6,257 nucleotides of DNA from an uncultured Magnetococcales bacterium (GTDB lineage Bacteria; Pseudomonadota; Magnetococcia; Magnetococcales; Magnetaquicoccaceae): NCBI GenBank assembly GCA_903913345.1, contig CAIWLA010000608.1, forward strand, positions 1 to 6,257, given 5' to 3'. The position numbers and the translations under genes were made by a program. Position 1 is the stretch's first letter. Every line of letters begins with the position of its first letter. Positions 5,762 through 6,257 of the stretch are shown here, one piece after another. Under the pieces are notes generated by a model. It was not told the DNA's origin. It searched no databases and saw nothing but the letters and a program-made list of their open reading frames with translations.

Positions 5762-6257
5762 AACCACCCCGCAGCAAATCGACCATGCCCAGGGCGACCA
5801 AACCGCGCACGGTTACAACGCGACCGTCCGGTATGACCGGCCATGCCTCTTCGTCGGCCCAAAAGAGTTGCGCCGTACCGAAAAGCCGCGCCCAGAGAGG
5901 TTCCCTGTGGCGCACGGCCAGTGGTGAAAAACGGTTTTCGCTCTCTCTGCCAGACTGGTTGTCGGCCCCCAACCCCCTGACCCGGTTGCGGGGCGGTTCG
6001 CCCTCGTCCGGGAGACGCCTCTCCACAAAATGGCAGGATGGTTTTTCCCTTGCCAATCGCTGGCTGGATTCATCAAAACGCCGTGTCCTGCGCAAAAAGG
6101 TGGCTCCCTCTGACCCCTCTCTCCCGGCCACGGAACCGGGGACACGCAAAAAAGTTTCCCTGGCAAGCCGCTGGCTCTCTGCGGGAAGGGGGCTTGCCCA
6201 GCGCACCGGCATGGCCGCGACCGGGCGGAGGAGGGCCTCTTCCAGACTGCCTGGGAA
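5758..6257 (+). CDS. ftsI: Probable FtsI (PBP3) N-terminal region, very basic and extended; 3' partial
   Basis: The frame opens at an ATG overlapping the ftsL stop (ATGA) and stays open to the window end, giving 166 visible codons. The place after rsmH-ftsL is where ftsI, the septal peptidoglycan transpeptidase, normally lies, so the name rests on context only: no membrane segment or penicillin-binding motif is reached. The visible part has 36 Lys/Arg against 6 Asp/Glu, is rich in Ser and Pro, and has no hydrophobic stretch, so it would be a long cytoplasmic tail before the expected membrane anchor. Typical FtsI tails are only tens of residues. A motif (F/V)SL...WL recurs at residues 60-68, 96-103 and 133-140. 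No strong ribosome site is visible; coupling to ftsL is likely. Alternatives are a separate small basic protein preceding ftsI, or a later true start such as the ATG at 6211, which would leave a gap of about 450 bases in an otherwise overlapping cluster. Confidence 0.6.
   Translation, partial: MKPPRSKSTMPRATKPRTVTTRPSGMTGHASSSAQKSCAVPKSRAQRGSLWRTASGEKRFSLSLPDWLSAPNPLTRLRGGSPSSGRRLSTKWQDGFSLANRWLDSSKRRVLRKKVAPSDPSLPATEPGTRKKVSLASRWLSAGRGLAQRTGMAATGRRRASSRLPG
5935..6177 (+). repeat. Three degenerate (F/V)SL...WL protein repeats in the basic N-terminal tail
   Basis: Copies: FSLSLPDWL (5935-5961), FSLANRWLD (6043-6069) and VSLASRWLS (6154-6180). First residues are 36 and 37 codons apart. Copies two and three share SLA-x-RWL and differ at the DNA level mainly at synonymous positions (ctt/ctg, gcc/gca). 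An RKKV string precedes or overlaps the later part twice (residues 112-115 and 130-133). The third copy is the clearest match to the second; the first is weaker. Confidence 0.5.

Noticed and set aside
5748..6212. Long open frame on the minus strand (154 residues) opposite the basic tail
   Set aside because: It overlaps the plus-strand frame that is joined to ftsL by ATGA, has no recognisable motif, and long antisense frames are common in GC-rich DNA.

Overview
The window is a fully co-directional (+ strand), GC-rich bacterial chromosome segment with dense gene packing. The gene content (EAL-type signalling protein, cobU-cobT-cobS, start of the division and cell wall cluster) fits a Gram-negative proteobacterium. 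A magnetotactic-type lineage such as Magnetococcia is only a guess; the sequence alone does not fix the taxon. No tRNA, rRNA, insertion sequence, CRISPR array or other mobile element is visible.

Left block (1-1843): the 3' part of a gene for a degenerate EAL-domain protein with a C-terminal Cache/PAS-like sensor region, followed after one base by a gene for a 276-residue protein that I do not recognise. The tight spacing suggests one transcript.

Middle block (1941-4245): cobU, cobT and cobS, three tightly linked genes for nucleotide loop assembly, the last stage of adenosylcobalamin synthesis. CobU activates adenosylcobinamide to its GDP form, CobT makes alpha-ribazole phosphate from dimethylbenzimidazole, and CobS joins the two at the membrane. 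The 97-base gap in front of cobU is too short for a standard cobalamin riboswitch.

Right block (4383-6257, running off the end): the start of a dcw cluster, with rsmH (mraW), ftsL, and an open frame in the position of ftsI, joined by ATGA stop/start overlaps. There is no mraZ in front of rsmH; the 137-base gap after cobS holds a candidate extended -10 promoter and a small hairpin. RsmH carries an unusual insertion of about 25 residues. The last frame begins with at least 166 residues of very basic, Ser/Arg-rich sequence containing a repeated FSL...WL-type motif at roughly 36-residue spacing. This is the most unusual part of the window.
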